DNA from: a virus
DNA length: 33,386 nucleotides
Reading direction: 5' to 3' (one strand)
IMG/VR virus record: IMGVR_UViG_3300046009_010241
Span: 1 to 33,386 of that record
The notes beneath the pieces are model-generated. The model did not search any database. It was not told where the DNA came from and saw nothing but the letters and a program-made list of their open reading frames with translations. The translations under genes were made by a program, and so were the position numbers. This document shows, one piece after another, positions 7,056 to 13,885 of the stretch (positions are counted from its first letter, which is position 1; each line of letters opens with the position of its first letter).

Positions 7056-7792
7056 TAGTCAATGATCATCATGCCATTGGGAGCGATATTACCTGTTAGT
7101 CCTACTGTTTCAAGTTCAACCAATTGGTCTCTTGGAATAAACTTACTCATCGCATGTTCATTGTCAATGTACTTGCCTTCGTTAAACAATTTAACCATAG
7201 TCTCAATGATGTCTTTATACAACTGCATGGCATTTAGTATCATAGCAGGAGTAAATGACCATAGGCGTGTTTGTAATAGAGTATTAACTCCTGTGTCGGC
7301 TGGATTGATCCAACTTGGTTGTGCTTTCTTAAACACATATTTGTCTTTGGTATTGTCGTTGCTGAACTTAGCAATATCGAACTTATCGGTTACTTGATAG
7401 CGACCGCTGAGTTTGAAAATGCGATCAGCATCTTTAATTTCATTTTTCATAGTATCATCACCAACAATAAATGTCAATGCCTTCAACATGCCCAGAGCTT
7501 CCATAGCGTTCTTACCAATGTCATAGTTAGTAACATTGTTGTGGAAGTATTTGATATCATTGTCGTCACTGTTGTCGATGTAATAGTCAACTGTGTCAAT
7601 TAGTTCTTCAAACTCTAGGCTAGTGTCATTCTGTACGTCAACTTTGCTGTTGTCTACCAAGATAACCACTGCGCCAGGAATGTATTTCTTAGCACTCTTG
7701 GCTGTTTCTAATGTTTGTTTGATACGATCCTGTGGATTATAGATACCATAGTTAGTATAAACTGCTGATGTTAGTAATACGATATTTTTCAT
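7055..7792 (-). CDS. Putative glycosyltransferase-like protein of the sugar cluster
   Basis: A 245-aa protein starting MKNIVLLTSAVYTNYG. The ATG at 7792 has an AAGGA site and lies just after the dehydratase stop; an upstream in-frame start at 7840 would overlap that gene and lacks such a site. The N-terminal beta-alpha pattern, VVILVDNSKVD (about 42-52) and ADRIFKLSGRYQV (about 122-134) look like a GT-A-type nucleotide-sugar transferase, a resemblance by pattern only. The C-terminal half has TRLWSFTPAMI and a conserved-looking IDNEHAMSKFI. It lies between two sugar-nucleotide enzymes. Glycosyltransferase is the best guess; function is otherwise unknown. Confidence 0.6.
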   Translation of the reverse strand: MKNIVLLTSAVYTNYGIYNPQDRIKQTLETAKSAKKYIPGAVVILVDNSKVDVQNDTSLEFEELIDTVDYYIDNSDDNDIKYFHNNVTNYDIGKNAMEALGMLKALTFIVGDDTMKNEIKDADRIFKLSGRYQVTDKFDIAKFSNDNTKDKYVFKKAQPSWINPADTGVNTLLQTRLWSFTPAMILNAMQLYKDIIETMVKLFNEGKYIDNEHAMSKFIPRDQLVELETVGLTGNIAPNGMMIID

Positions 7793-7800
7793 AGTTATCC

Positions 7801-8832
7801 TTATTCGCAACGTAGCCAACGGTCGTTCTTCAACGTCCATTCAACCACTTCACCGATACGTTCTGTTAAACTAACCTTAGGTTCCCAACCTAAACTGCGC
7901 ATGTAGTCACCACTCAGTGCATAACGTAGGTCATGTCCCGGGCGTGAGCTATGGAAGTCTACCATTTCATACTTCAATTCTTTTCCTTGCGCATCAGCGA
8001 TAATCTGTGCTAGTTGTAAGTTATTAATTTCTTGCTTGCCTACTAGATTAAACTTAGGACATTTAGCATCACCGTAGTCTGGTGCCAATGTAGTTGCATC
8101 TAATCCCAGCAAGAACATCATAGCATCTGCTACGTCTGCCGCATGGATATAAAAACGACTACCTGGAATAGTACGGGTTGCATCACTGTGGATAGTGATA
8201 GCATCACCGTCATTTACCTTACGAATACACATTGGAATAAATTTCTCTGGATGTTGGCGTTGACCAAACACGTTCATTGTATGTGTAATGTAGATAGGCA
8301 TCTTGTAGGTATTCTCAAATGCCACTGCTAGTTCTTCACCCCCAGCTTTAGTAGCTGAGTATGGATTGCTTGAATTATAACGATCACGTTCAGCGTAATT
8401 AACACCATTGGGTGCTGGACCAAATACTTCGTCTGTTGAGAAATAGATGAAACGTTCTAGATTTTTTAGTTTACGGCTAAACTCTAAGATATGGCCTGTA
8501 CCTACTACGTTATCCCAGACAAATTCCATTGGGAATTCGATACTGCGATCAACATGGCTACCAGCGGCCAAATGTAAGACATAATTCACATCACCAATGT
8601 CACGAGCTACCATTGGATTTAATTCAGCACGTAGATCATGGAATACGATCTTCACACGCTTTTTGGTTTCTGCATCAAAATCTGTCATCATATCTGACAG
8701 ACGATTTAAATTACCCGAGAAGTCTAGTCTGTCTAAGCTGACTACGTTCCAATCGGTATTTCTTAAAATATTTTCAATAACGTGGTGTGCGATAAAACCC
8801 GCACCGCCAGTCACTAAGACGGTTTTTGACAT
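7801..8832 (-). CDS. NDP-sugar 4,6-dehydratase (dTDP-glucose 4,6-dehydratase-like)
   Basis: A 343-aa extended SDR. GGAGFIAH (9-16) binds NAD and HVDRSI (93-98) is typical of RmlB. FSTDEVFG (131-138) supplies the Thr-Asp-Glu residues of 4,6-dehydratases, and Y158-xxx-K162 (YSATKAG) is the catalytic pair. It converts an NDP-hexose to the 4-keto-6-deoxy form, the first committed step for the downstream epimerase and C-methyltransferase. The ATG has a CTGGAG ribosome site and a late-type AATAAATA box 38 nt upstream, making it the probable first gene of the glycan operon. dTDP-glucose is the likely substrate by motif, but GDP or UDP sugars are not excluded. Confidence 0.85.
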   Translation of the reverse strand: MSKTVLVTGGAGFIAHHVIENILRNTDWNVVSLDRLDFSGNLNRLSDMMTDFDAETKKRVKIVFHDLRAELNPMVARDIGDVNYVLHLAAGSHVDRSIEFPMEFVWDNVVGTGHILEFSRKLKNLERFIYFSTDEVFGPAPNGVNYAERDRYNSSNPYSATKAGGEELAVAFENTYKMPIYITHTMNVFGQRQHPEKFIPMCIRKVNDGDAITIHSDATRTIPGSRFYIHAADVADAMMFLLGLDATTLAPDYGDAKCPKFNLVGKQEINNLQLAQIIADAQGKELKYEMVDFHSSRPGHDLRYALSGDYMRSLGWEPKVSLTERIGEVVEWTLKNDRWLRCE

Positions 8833-8870
8833 TGATTTCTCCAGTTTTCGTTGAATTTACTGCTTTAAAC

Positions 8871-8878
8871 TATTTATT
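8871..8878 (-). promoter_or_regulatory. T4-like late promoter box of the glycan operon
   Basis: AATAAATA on the minus strand, flanked by A/T, lies 38 nt before the ATG of the 4,6-dehydratase gene, leaving a normal leader with a CTGGAG ribosome site. It matches NATAAATA. Confidence 0.5.
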
Positions 8879-8900
8879 TTTACTAAAACAGGCGAAAAAA

Positions 8901-9074
8901 TTATGCTTCTTGTCTGTCTGCTACCGTGCGATTAACTTTGGTTTCTACGTATTCTTTGATAAACTTAATAGCTTTACGGCTAGTATCAAATACATACTCA
9001 CTGGTTTCATCTTCTTGTGTTAGGATCACTACGAATCCATTTGTTACTTTACGAATTTCAATTGAATCAAACAT
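8901..9074 (-). CDS. 57-aa hypothetical protein
   Basis: A short gene that length cut-offs tend to miss: ATG at 9074, TAA at 8901-8903, with a GAGGA ribosome site 7-11 nt upstream. The protein begins MFDSIEIRKVTNGFVVIL, predicted as paired beta strands, continues with acidic TQEDETSEYVF, and ends in a basic helix (SRKAIKFIKEYVETKV). The beta-beta-alpha outline and polar surface suggest a small soluble cytoplasmic protein. It has its own sigma70-like promoter (9108-9136), so it may be expressed early. I do not recognise a family. Confidence 0.7.
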   Translation of the reverse strand: MFDSIEIRKVTNGFVVILTQEDETSEYVFDTSRKAIKFIKEYVETKVNRTVADRQEA

Positions 9075-9107
9075 TTTTATTTCCTCTTATAAGATTATTA
9101 CCTTATA

Positions 9108-9136
9108 ATAGTAACAGGTTTAGATAAAAAAGTCAA
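9108..9136 (-). promoter_or_regulatory. Sigma70-like promoter for the 57-aa gene
   Basis: TTGACT (9131-9136), 17-bp spacer, TACTAT (9108-9113) on the minus strand, 33 nt upstream of the ATG and directly after a terminator. It may also read through into the glycan operon. Confidence 0.6.
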
Positions 9137-9137
9137 C

Positions 9138-9166
9138 AAAAAAGGCTACCGAAATAGCCTTTTTTT
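9138..9166 (-). terminator. Strong hairpin terminator, usable on both strands
   Basis: The stem AAAAAAGGCTA / TAGCCTTTTTT (9138-9148 and 9155-9165) has a 6-nt loop. On the minus strand the hairpin is followed by a T-run and lies 14 nt after the beta-barrel gene's stop. The symmetry gives a T-run on either strand. Confidence 0.85.
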
Positions 9167-9179
9167 GGTAGTTCTGCTA

Positions 9180-9770
9180 TTAGAACTTGATTGCGTAACC
9201 TGCATTATAACCAACGAAGTCACTGGCACCATAGCTACGATCAATACCTAATGTTAATGCTTGATCTTTAGCGATAGCATATTCAGCACCAAATCGCACT
9301 GTGTTTGTTTTTTCAATGTATGTGTCACTGAATGCATCACGGAAACGGTATCCTGCTTTAACTGATACTGCATCTGTTAAAGAGTATTTAATACCTGGTT
9401 CAACTGAATAGTATGTATAGTCTTGATTTGAAGTAAACTTCTGACCTAATCCGCCACGTGTGTATAGCGAGATGTCTTTAGTTAAACCGTATTGGTATGT
9501 AGCACCCGCTTCTAAACGTGTTGTGCTTACACCAGTATCATTGTTCAGACGTTCAGTACGGAACTGTTCACCTAAGTCAATTGTTAGATTATCTAACACC
9601 TTGCGGCCAATCGTAAAGTTAACACCTTGACGATTAGTATCAGCTTTGTTGTCAGCGATCGTGTCACGGAATGTGTATTGGATATGTGCAAAGTTTTTTG
9701 CATCTTCTGCCATTGCTACTGTGCTGAAAGCCAATCCAGCGATAAGTGTTGCGATTAATGATTTTTTCAT
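9180..9770 (-). CDS. Outer-membrane beta-barrel protein with signal peptide
   Basis: A 196-aa protein with a textbook Sec signal peptide, MKKSLIATLIAGLAFSTVAMA, cleaved before EDAKN. The mature part is alternating beta strands rich in aromatic and Gly residues (QGVNFTIGRK, TRLEAGATYQYG, VRFGAEYAIA), ending in a C-terminal Phe (YAIKF), the outer-membrane assembly signal recognised by the BAM machinery. About 175 mature residues fits an 8-strand barrel of the OmpX/OmpA-barrel class. An AGAGGAA ribosome site precedes the ATG. The gene is isolated between a hairpin upstream (9799-9829) and a terminator downstream. It would insert in the host outer membrane during infection; superinfection exclusion, receptor masking or permeability change are possible roles, none shown here. 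Confidence 0.85.
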   Translation of the reverse strand: MKKSLIATLIAGLAFSTVAMAEDAKNFAHIQYTFRDTIADNKADTNRQGVNFTIGRKVLDNLTIDLGEQFRTERLNNDTGVSTTRLEAGATYQYGLTKDISLYTRGGLGQKFTSNQDYTYYSVEPGIKYSLTDAVSVKAGYRFRDAFSDTYIEKTNTVRFGAEYAIAKDQALTLGIDRSYGASDFVGYNAGYAIKF

Positions 9771-9798
9771 TACTTATTCCTCTGTTTTTAAATTGTTG

Positions 9799-9829
9799 CA
9801 AAAATGCCACAAAATAAATTTTGTTGCAT
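9799..9829 (-). terminator. Hairpin with T-run between ahcY and the beta-barrel gene
   Basis: A near-perfect inverted repeat (11 of 12 pairs) spans 9804-9829, ATGCAACAAAAT / ATTTTGTGGCAT in minus-strand sense with a 2-nt loop, followed by TTTTT. It lies 61 nt after the ahcY stop and 34 nt before the beta-barrel ATG. It probably ends the ahcY operon, or acts as a 5' leader hairpin for the barrel mRNA. Confidence 0.6.
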
Positions 9830-9889
9830 CAAAGCCACGTTTTTATTTAGCCAGGTGGCCGAGAGGTAATAATATTACTTTATGATCTA

Positions 9890-11176
9890 TTAATAACGAT
9901 AACTATCAGGTTTATATGGGCCTTCCGCCGCAACGCCAATATACGTGGCTTGTTCAGCGGTCAAGGCCGTTAGTTCAGCGCCAATCTTGGCCAAATGTAA
10001 TTGGGCAACCTTCTCATCCAAATGTTTTGGTAGTAGATATAAGTGTCCGATATTGTAATTTTCAGTGTTATTGAACATTTCGATCTGTGCCAGTACCTGA
10101 TTGGTAAATGAATTGCTCATCACATAACTAGGGTGTCCAGTAGCACAACCTAGATTGACTAGTCTACCTTTGGCTAGAATGATAATCTTATTGCCGTTAG
10201 GTAATGTCACGTGATCCACCTGCGGTTTGATTTCGTCCCACTCTAGGTCCTGGATGCCAGCGATGTCGATCTCACTATCAAAGTGTCCAATGTTACATAC
10301 GATGCTGTTGTGCTTCATCTTCACCATGTGTTCACGAGTGATAACATCGATGTTACCTGTAGCTGTTACAAAGATGTCTGCCTTATCTGCGGCATAGTCC
10401 ATGGTAACTACACGATAGCCTTCCATGGCTGCCTGTAGTGCGCAGATTGGGTCGATCTCAGTTACCCATACCTGTGCTGATAGTGCGCGAAGTGCCGCGG
10501 CTGATCCTTTACCCACATCACCAAAGCCTGCTACCACTGCTACTTTGCCTGCGATCATCACATCAGTGGCACGTTTGATACCGTCCACTAGACTTTCACG
10601 GCAACCATATAAGTTATCAAACTTGGCTTTGGTCACTGAATCGTTTACGTTGATAGCACGTAGTTTGAATTTACCTGCGGCGATCGCTTCGTTAATCTTA
10701 TGGATACCTGTAGTTGTTTCTTCTGTTACTCCACGGATTCCTTCTATTAGATGCGGATGTTTTTCATGGATATACCAGGTTAAGTCGTGTCCATCATCAA
10801 GTAACATGTTTGGCTGCCAATCGTCGGGACCACTGACTGTCTGTTCGATACACCACCAGTATTCTTCTTCTGTTTCACCTTTCCAAGCAAATACAGGTAT
10901 GCCTTGATCAGCTAGTGCGGCAGCGGCGTGATCCTGGGTTGAAAATATGTTACATGAACTCCATCGGACTTCTGCGCCTAAGGCCACTAAGGTTTCTACT
11001 AGAACTGCTGTCTGGATAGTCATGTGTAGACTACCTGCAATACGAGCACCTTTGAGTGGCTGTTGATTCTTATATTCATCTCTGACAGAGATCAACCCCG
11101 GCATTTCTGTTTCAGCAATGGCAATTTCTTTATGGCCCCATGCGGCCAACCCAATGTCTTTTACTTTATAATCCAT
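9890..11176 (-). CDS. ahcY: S-adenosylhomocysteine hydrolase
   Basis: A 428-aa full-length enzyme. The start [14 protein letters not shown] at 11176 has an AAGGA site; an upstream in-frame start at 11215 overlaps the previous gene. Landmarks are [13 protein letters not shown] (51-63), [16 protein letters not shown] (73-88), [15 protein letters not shown] (178-192) with the conserved Lys, the NAD-binding GFGDVGKG (217-224) and the C-terminal KPDSYRY. It hydrolyses S-adenosylhomocysteine to adenosine and homocysteine, relieving product inhibition of methyltransferases. All key motifs look intact, so it should be active. It is the last gene of a unit starting with the omega-like gene; the gap to the QueF-like stop is one base. 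It is uncommon in phages, where it probably sustains SAM-dependent reactions during infection. Confidence 0.95.
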   Translation of the reverse strand: MDYKVKDIGLAAWGHKEIAIAETEMPGLISVRDEYKNQQPLKGARIAGSLHMTIQTAVLVETLVALGAEVRWSSCNIFSTQDHAAAALADQGIPVFAWKGETEEEYWWCIEQTVSGPDDWQPNMLLDDGHDLTWYIHEKHPHLIEGIRGVTEETTTGIHKINEAIAAGKFKLRAINVNDSVTKAKFDNLYGCRESLVDGIKRATDVMIAGKVAVVAGFGDVGKGSAAALRALSAQVWVTEIDPICALQAAMEGYRVVTMDYAADKADIFVTATGNIDVITREHMVKMKHNSIVCNIGHFDSEIDIAGIQDLEWDEIKPQVDHVTLPNGNKIIILAKGRLVNLGCATGHPSYVMSNSFTNQVLAQIEMFNNTENYNIGHLYLLPKHLDEKVAQLHLAKIGAELTALTAEQATYIGVAAEGPYKPDSYRY

Positions 11177-11177
11177 A

Positions 11178-11585
11178 TTAATCCTTGTGATGTTGCCATA
11201 ATGTGTCGGACCCACCTAAGTGTCCCCAGTCACTGTCTACTGCCATTCTACTACTTATACCTCCGCGAGGTCTATATTCAATTTCTATACGTATGCGATC
11301 TGGTTCATACGCTTTCATTAAATCTTTATACATAACATCTAATGCACGTTCATAACTTAATCGTGTATCTCTATATTGGAATATGTATTGCTTAAGACTT
11401 TTAAGTTCAATGGTCTTGTCTTTGCCGTAGAACCAAATAGTAACATCACCAAAGTCTGGTTGATTAGCACCGCCCAAGAATGTAAATTCTGGGATACTGA
11501 TACGCTGTTCATAACCACGTGCGGCATTAGGTAGACTTTTTAGTATGCTACTGTCTATACTGTCCCATAGTTTCTTTTCGCTCAT
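11178..11585 (-). CDS. QueF-like tunnelling-fold protein lacking the catalytic Cys
   Basis: A 135-aa protein matching type I QueF (preQ0 nitrile reductase): EFT (33-35), QPDF (42-45), the NADPH-binding QueF motif ELKSLKQY (60-67), a conserved Glu (E79) and RPRGGI (105-110). In QueF the catalytic Cys follows EFT-x-L; here that position is Gly ([13 protein letters not shown]), with the loop one residue shorter. The His that normally precedes the substrate Glu is Tyr (SYER). Asp44 of QPDF is retained. Nitrile reduction by the usual thioimide route therefore looks impossible. It may bind a 7-deazaguanine, do different chemistry or act in DNA modification. It overlaps the 64-aa gene by 4 nt (ATGA). 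Confidence 0.85.
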   Translation of the reverse strand: MSEKKLWDSIDSSILKSLPNAARGYEQRISIPEFTFLGGANQPDFGDVTIWFYGKDKTIELKSLKQYIFQYRDTRLSYERALDVMYKDLMKAYEPDRIRIEIEYRPRGGISSRMAVDSDWGHLGGSDTLWQHHKD

Positions 11586-11776
11586 TCTGGTGCTGGTCCT
11601 CTGCTAGGTTTTTGACTTGTTGCTGGGTCTACGAACTTACGATTTTTAGCGGCTGCCTGTGCAGATTCTGCAGAAATCATTAGATCCAAAAACTTTCTGC
11701 GTTCATGTTTGTTTGCAATGCCGCATGCAAGTTTTTTAGTTGTTTTACTAAGATTAAAACTTGAGTTAGTTGCCAT
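11582..11776 (-). CDS. Small basic hypothetical protein
   Basis: A 64-aa, Lys/Arg- and Ala-rich protein, MATNSSFNLSKTTKKLACG, with a helix-prone centre (ERRKFLDLMISAESAQAAAKNRKF) and a Pro-rich tail (KPSRGPAPE). An AAGGA ribosome site precedes the ATG. It lies 10 nt after the omega-like gene and overlaps the QueF-like gene by 4 nt, so it belongs to the same unit. Its basic character suggests nucleic-acid or RNA polymerase contact, a guess only. No family recognised. Confidence 0.6.
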   Translation of the reverse strand: MATNSSFNLSKTTKKLACGIANKHERRKFLDLMISAESAQAAAKNRKFVDPATSQKPSRGPAPE

Positions 11777-11786
11777 TATATTTTCC

Positions 11787-12035
11787 TTATTTAAGTTTGT
11801 TTAAATATTCTGCGCCAAATAAACCTTGGTCAATTTCGCATAATGCTTCAACCACAGGTTTATTTGTATGCTTGGTGCGATCACCATTTTTTTCAGAGAA
11901 TACACGTTTATTAGCAATTTCTCTAGCGCGAGCTGCACCAGCTAAGATCATCTTATAACGACTACCATCAAATACTTTTACACAGTTGTCAATATTGTAG
12001 CGTTCAACGGTATTTTTTACAGATTTCTGTGACAT
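11787..12035 (-). CDS. RNA polymerase omega-subunit (RpoZ)-like protein
   Basis: An 82-aa protein aligning with bacterial omega over nearly its whole length. SRYKMILAGAARAREI (25-40) matches the omega core NRFDLVLVAARRARQM, and KPVVEALCEIDQGL (59-72) matches KTTVIALREIEEGL. It lacks the long C-terminal tail of the E. coli protein (91 aa). Omega binds the beta-prime subunit and helps RNA polymerase assembly and ppGpp sensing. A phage copy could replace or displace host omega, altering promoter choice or the stringent response. It is the first gene after a strong sigma70-like promoter (12068-12096), consistent with early expression. An ATGGAG ribosome site lies about 10 nt before the ATG. Homology is clear by pattern; the role is inferred. 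Confidence 0.85.
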   Translation of the reverse strand: MSQKSVKNTVERYNIDNCVKVFDGSRYKMILAGAARAREIANKRVFSEKNGDRTKHTNKPVVEALCEIDQGLFGAEYLNKLK

Positions 12036-12067
12036 TGATAAACTCCATAGTTATTGAAATATAATTA

Positions 12068-12096
12068 AGTATAACAGGAATTTATAACAAGGTCAA
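12068..12096 (-). promoter_or_regulatory. Strong sigma70-like promoter of the omega/QueF-like/AHCY unit
   Basis: TTGACC (12091-12096), 17-bp spacer, TATACT (12068-12073) on the minus strand, with 10 of 12 consensus positions matched. It lies 32 nt before the omega-like ATG in a 67-bp intergenic gap. No late NATAAATA box overlaps it, suggesting early transcription by host polymerase. Confidence 0.75.
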
Positions 12097-12102
12097 CTGA
12101 TT

Positions 12103-13122
12103 TTATGATTGTACTACTTTGCCTTTTGCGTTTACCAAAACTATGTTTTTGTCACCACCACCAATAGCTCGTTTATAAGCGGCAGCATATACACGCACAC
12201 CAGGTATGCCAATGGCAGCAATATTTCTACTGGAATCATTGCGAATTAACCACATCATCAGGTGACTTTCTGGTATATCTTCTTTGGTTTTTATAACTGC
12301 GTGAGCATGGATAGTCACCTTGGCTCCATCTTGAACGAAGTGTTCAGGCAAGAAAGTCTGGATGATTACTCCACCTTCCGGATTGATGTCCCCACCAAAT
12401 ATCACATGTTGTGCTTCTTGTTCTGTAGGTTCAACTACGATTTCTTTGTTGAGTTTAAGAATACCTGGCTTATCTGTTTTTAATAGTTTGATATAACCTT
12501 CTTGGCGCAATTTTTTAATTAATGCCCCTGCTTTAGCACCATAGTAAGTATCTGCACTTTCCCAATACTCAGCATTGATTTTTTTGATAGATACCGGTAG
12601 CTGTCCACGTGGACTACGTAATACTACATCAGCTTTTTTAACTTCACCACCGTGCTTGCGTGTTCCCGAACTTCTACCAGCGATATCTACTTGTGTAACA
12701 TTTTTAATTGTAAGTTTTCTTTTTTGATCATCAACAAATGTCACATTGGCAGATCCGTGAACTTCAATGACTTTTTCGATCATCTCTGCGATGGCTTTTT
12801 CGTTACCAATTCCGGCACTGTTGTCACCTTTTTTACCTATGTCTTTGACATAGATCTTTGTTGGATTGTCTGCAAATACTATACGGCCTATGCTACTACC
12901 TAAAGGATCATATGCAGCCTTGGCGGCTTTGAGATTTTTTAGTAGAGTTAGTAATACTTCTTTCCTAAAAATATCTTTATTCTTTGGCGGAGTATCTACT
13001 AATACTTCTATGTTGTTACCCTTGACAAGGGTTTTAAGTTTGACTTTTTTTAGGAACGCCAATATCGCAGGCTCTGGAGCCTCTTGGATTACTGTGCTTT
13101 CTACTATATCTCTAATTTTCAT
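12103..13122 (-). CDS. 339-aa hypothetical protein, possible nuclease fold
   Basis: The N-terminus MKIRDIVESTVIQE resembles short amphipathic leaders of several other proteins in this window. A central KKADVVLRSPRGQLPVSIKKINAEYWESAD (about 168-197; Asp170, then SIKK) has the spacing of a PD-(D/E)xK-type nuclease core, but the Glu of ExK is replaced by Ser, so this is only suggestive. The C-terminal half (HVIFGGDINPEGGVI, HAHAVIKTKEDI) is beta-rich and otherwise unknown. There is no ribosome site. A late GATAAATA box ends 7 nt before the ATG, so the transcript would be nearly leaderless. Late expression suggests a virion-associated or packaged protein. Confidence 0.65.
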   Translation of the reverse strand: MKIRDIVESTVIQEAPEPAILAFLKKVKLKTLVKGNNIEVLVDTPPKNKDIFRKEVLLTLLKNLKAAKAAYDPLGSSIGRIVFADNPTKIYVKDIGKKGDNSAGIGNEKAIAEMIEKVIEVHGSANVTFVDDQKRKLTIKNVTQVDIAGRSSGTRKHGGEVKKADVVLRSPRGQLPVSIKKINAEYWESADTYYGAKAGALIKKLRQEGYIKLLKTDKPGILKLNKEIVVEPTEQEAQHVIFGGDINPEGGVIIQTFLPEHFVQDGAKVTIHAHAVIKTKEDIPESHLMMWLIRNDSSRNIAAIGIPGVRVYAAAYKRAIGGGDKNIVLVNAKGKVVQS

Positions 13123-13129
13123 GATATAG

Positions 13130-13137
13130 TATTTATC
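13130..13137 (-). promoter_or_regulatory. T4-like late promoter box of the 339-aa gene
   Basis: GATAAATA on the minus strand, 7 nt before the ATG and overlapping the 3' end of the cytidylyltransferase-cupin gene. T4 late transcripts start about 5-7 nt after this box. Confidence 0.6.
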
Positions 13138-13885
13138 TGCGTTCTATATCTTCTTCTACGCAGGCAATACCATACTGGATTTCAACTATTTTACAGAGTG
13201 TATCGGTGGGATTGTGTAGTTTATGCCAACACTCAGCTTTGATCGTAAACTGATCGTGTCGTTTAAGTTTAATGTGACTTTTAGTAGTAGCATCTTCAAA
13301 GTCTACAGTACATGCGCCTTCTGCTACATGCCAGTGTTCGTCACGATCATAATGTCGTTGCATGGTTAGGCTTTGCCTTGGATTAATAGTGAGTTCTTTT
13401 ACTTTGGTGCCCGGAACTTCATGTAAGACACGATAATAACCCCAGGGACGAATTGTTTTGGGGGCTTTATATTCTTCAAGGATCCAACTACTTGAATTCT
13501 TTTTATTATAACCGCCTACACCAAATTCAAACTTAACATCTGGTTCTGACATTTCTGGGATATTATCTGCTGTACGATCACCACCGTTAGCAAAGATGAT
13601 TTCGCTGTTAGGATACATGGTTTTAACATTACGTATGGCTTCGATAGCGTGATCTTCTGCGTCGTTAAACAAGATACAGTGATCTACCATGCGGAGATTT
13701 TCAATGATCTGCACACGCTCATAGCTGGGCATGAACTCGCGGCCTTTTTTACGTTGTAGCCAGCTGTCGCTGTTTACTCCAACTACTAGGATGTCACCTA
13801 GACGACGAGCCTCACGGAAATATTCAATATGTCCAGAATGTATAGGGTCAAACCCCCCTGTAACTAAAACAACTCTATTTACCAT
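13133..13885 (-). CDS. Cytidylyltransferase-cupin fusion
   Basis: A 250-aa two-domain protein. Residues 1-~135 are a TagD/HldE-type nucleotidyltransferase, with HSGH at 16-19 in GGFDPIHSGHIEYF, VVGVNSD (34-40) and a PSYERVQI segment. Residues ~145-250 are a mannose-6-phosphate-isomerase-type cupin (PWGYYRVLHEVPG, HYDRDEHWHVAEG, then AECWHKLHN) with the His/Glu metal ligands of an active cupin. The N-domain should join a sugar or polyol phosphate to CMP (or AMP); the cupin may isomerise the same substrate. It overlaps the methyltransferase gene by 11 nt. Domain identity is firm, substrate unknown. It probably feeds the glycan pathway at 3359-8832 although encoded apart from it. Confidence 0.85.
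   Translation of the reverse strand: MVNRVVLVTGGFDPIHSGHIEYFREARRLGDILVVGVNSDSWLQRKKGREFMPSYERVQIIENLRMVDHCILFNDAEDHAIEAIRNVKTMYPNSEIIFANGGDRTADNIPEMSEPDVKFEFGVGGYNKKNSSSWILEEYKAPKTIRPWGYYRVLHEVPGTKVKELTINPRQSLTMQRHYDRDEHWHVAEGACTVDFEDATTKSHIKLKRHDQFTIKAECWHKLHNPTDTLCKIVEIQYGIACVEEDIERR

Noticed and set aside
9846-9870. AGCCAGGTGGCCGAGAGG on the plus strand resembles a tRNA acceptor/D-arm (Ser or Leu type).
   Set aside because: No matching anticodon arm, T-arm (GGTTCAA) or acceptor 3' half follows within 90 nt, and the sequence runs into the end of ahcY. Chance similarity or a fossil at most.
12103-13122. Calling the 339-aa protein a restriction endonuclease.
   Set aside because: The ExK glutamate is replaced by Ser (SIKK), and no other nuclease motif is visible; only a suggestion is kept.
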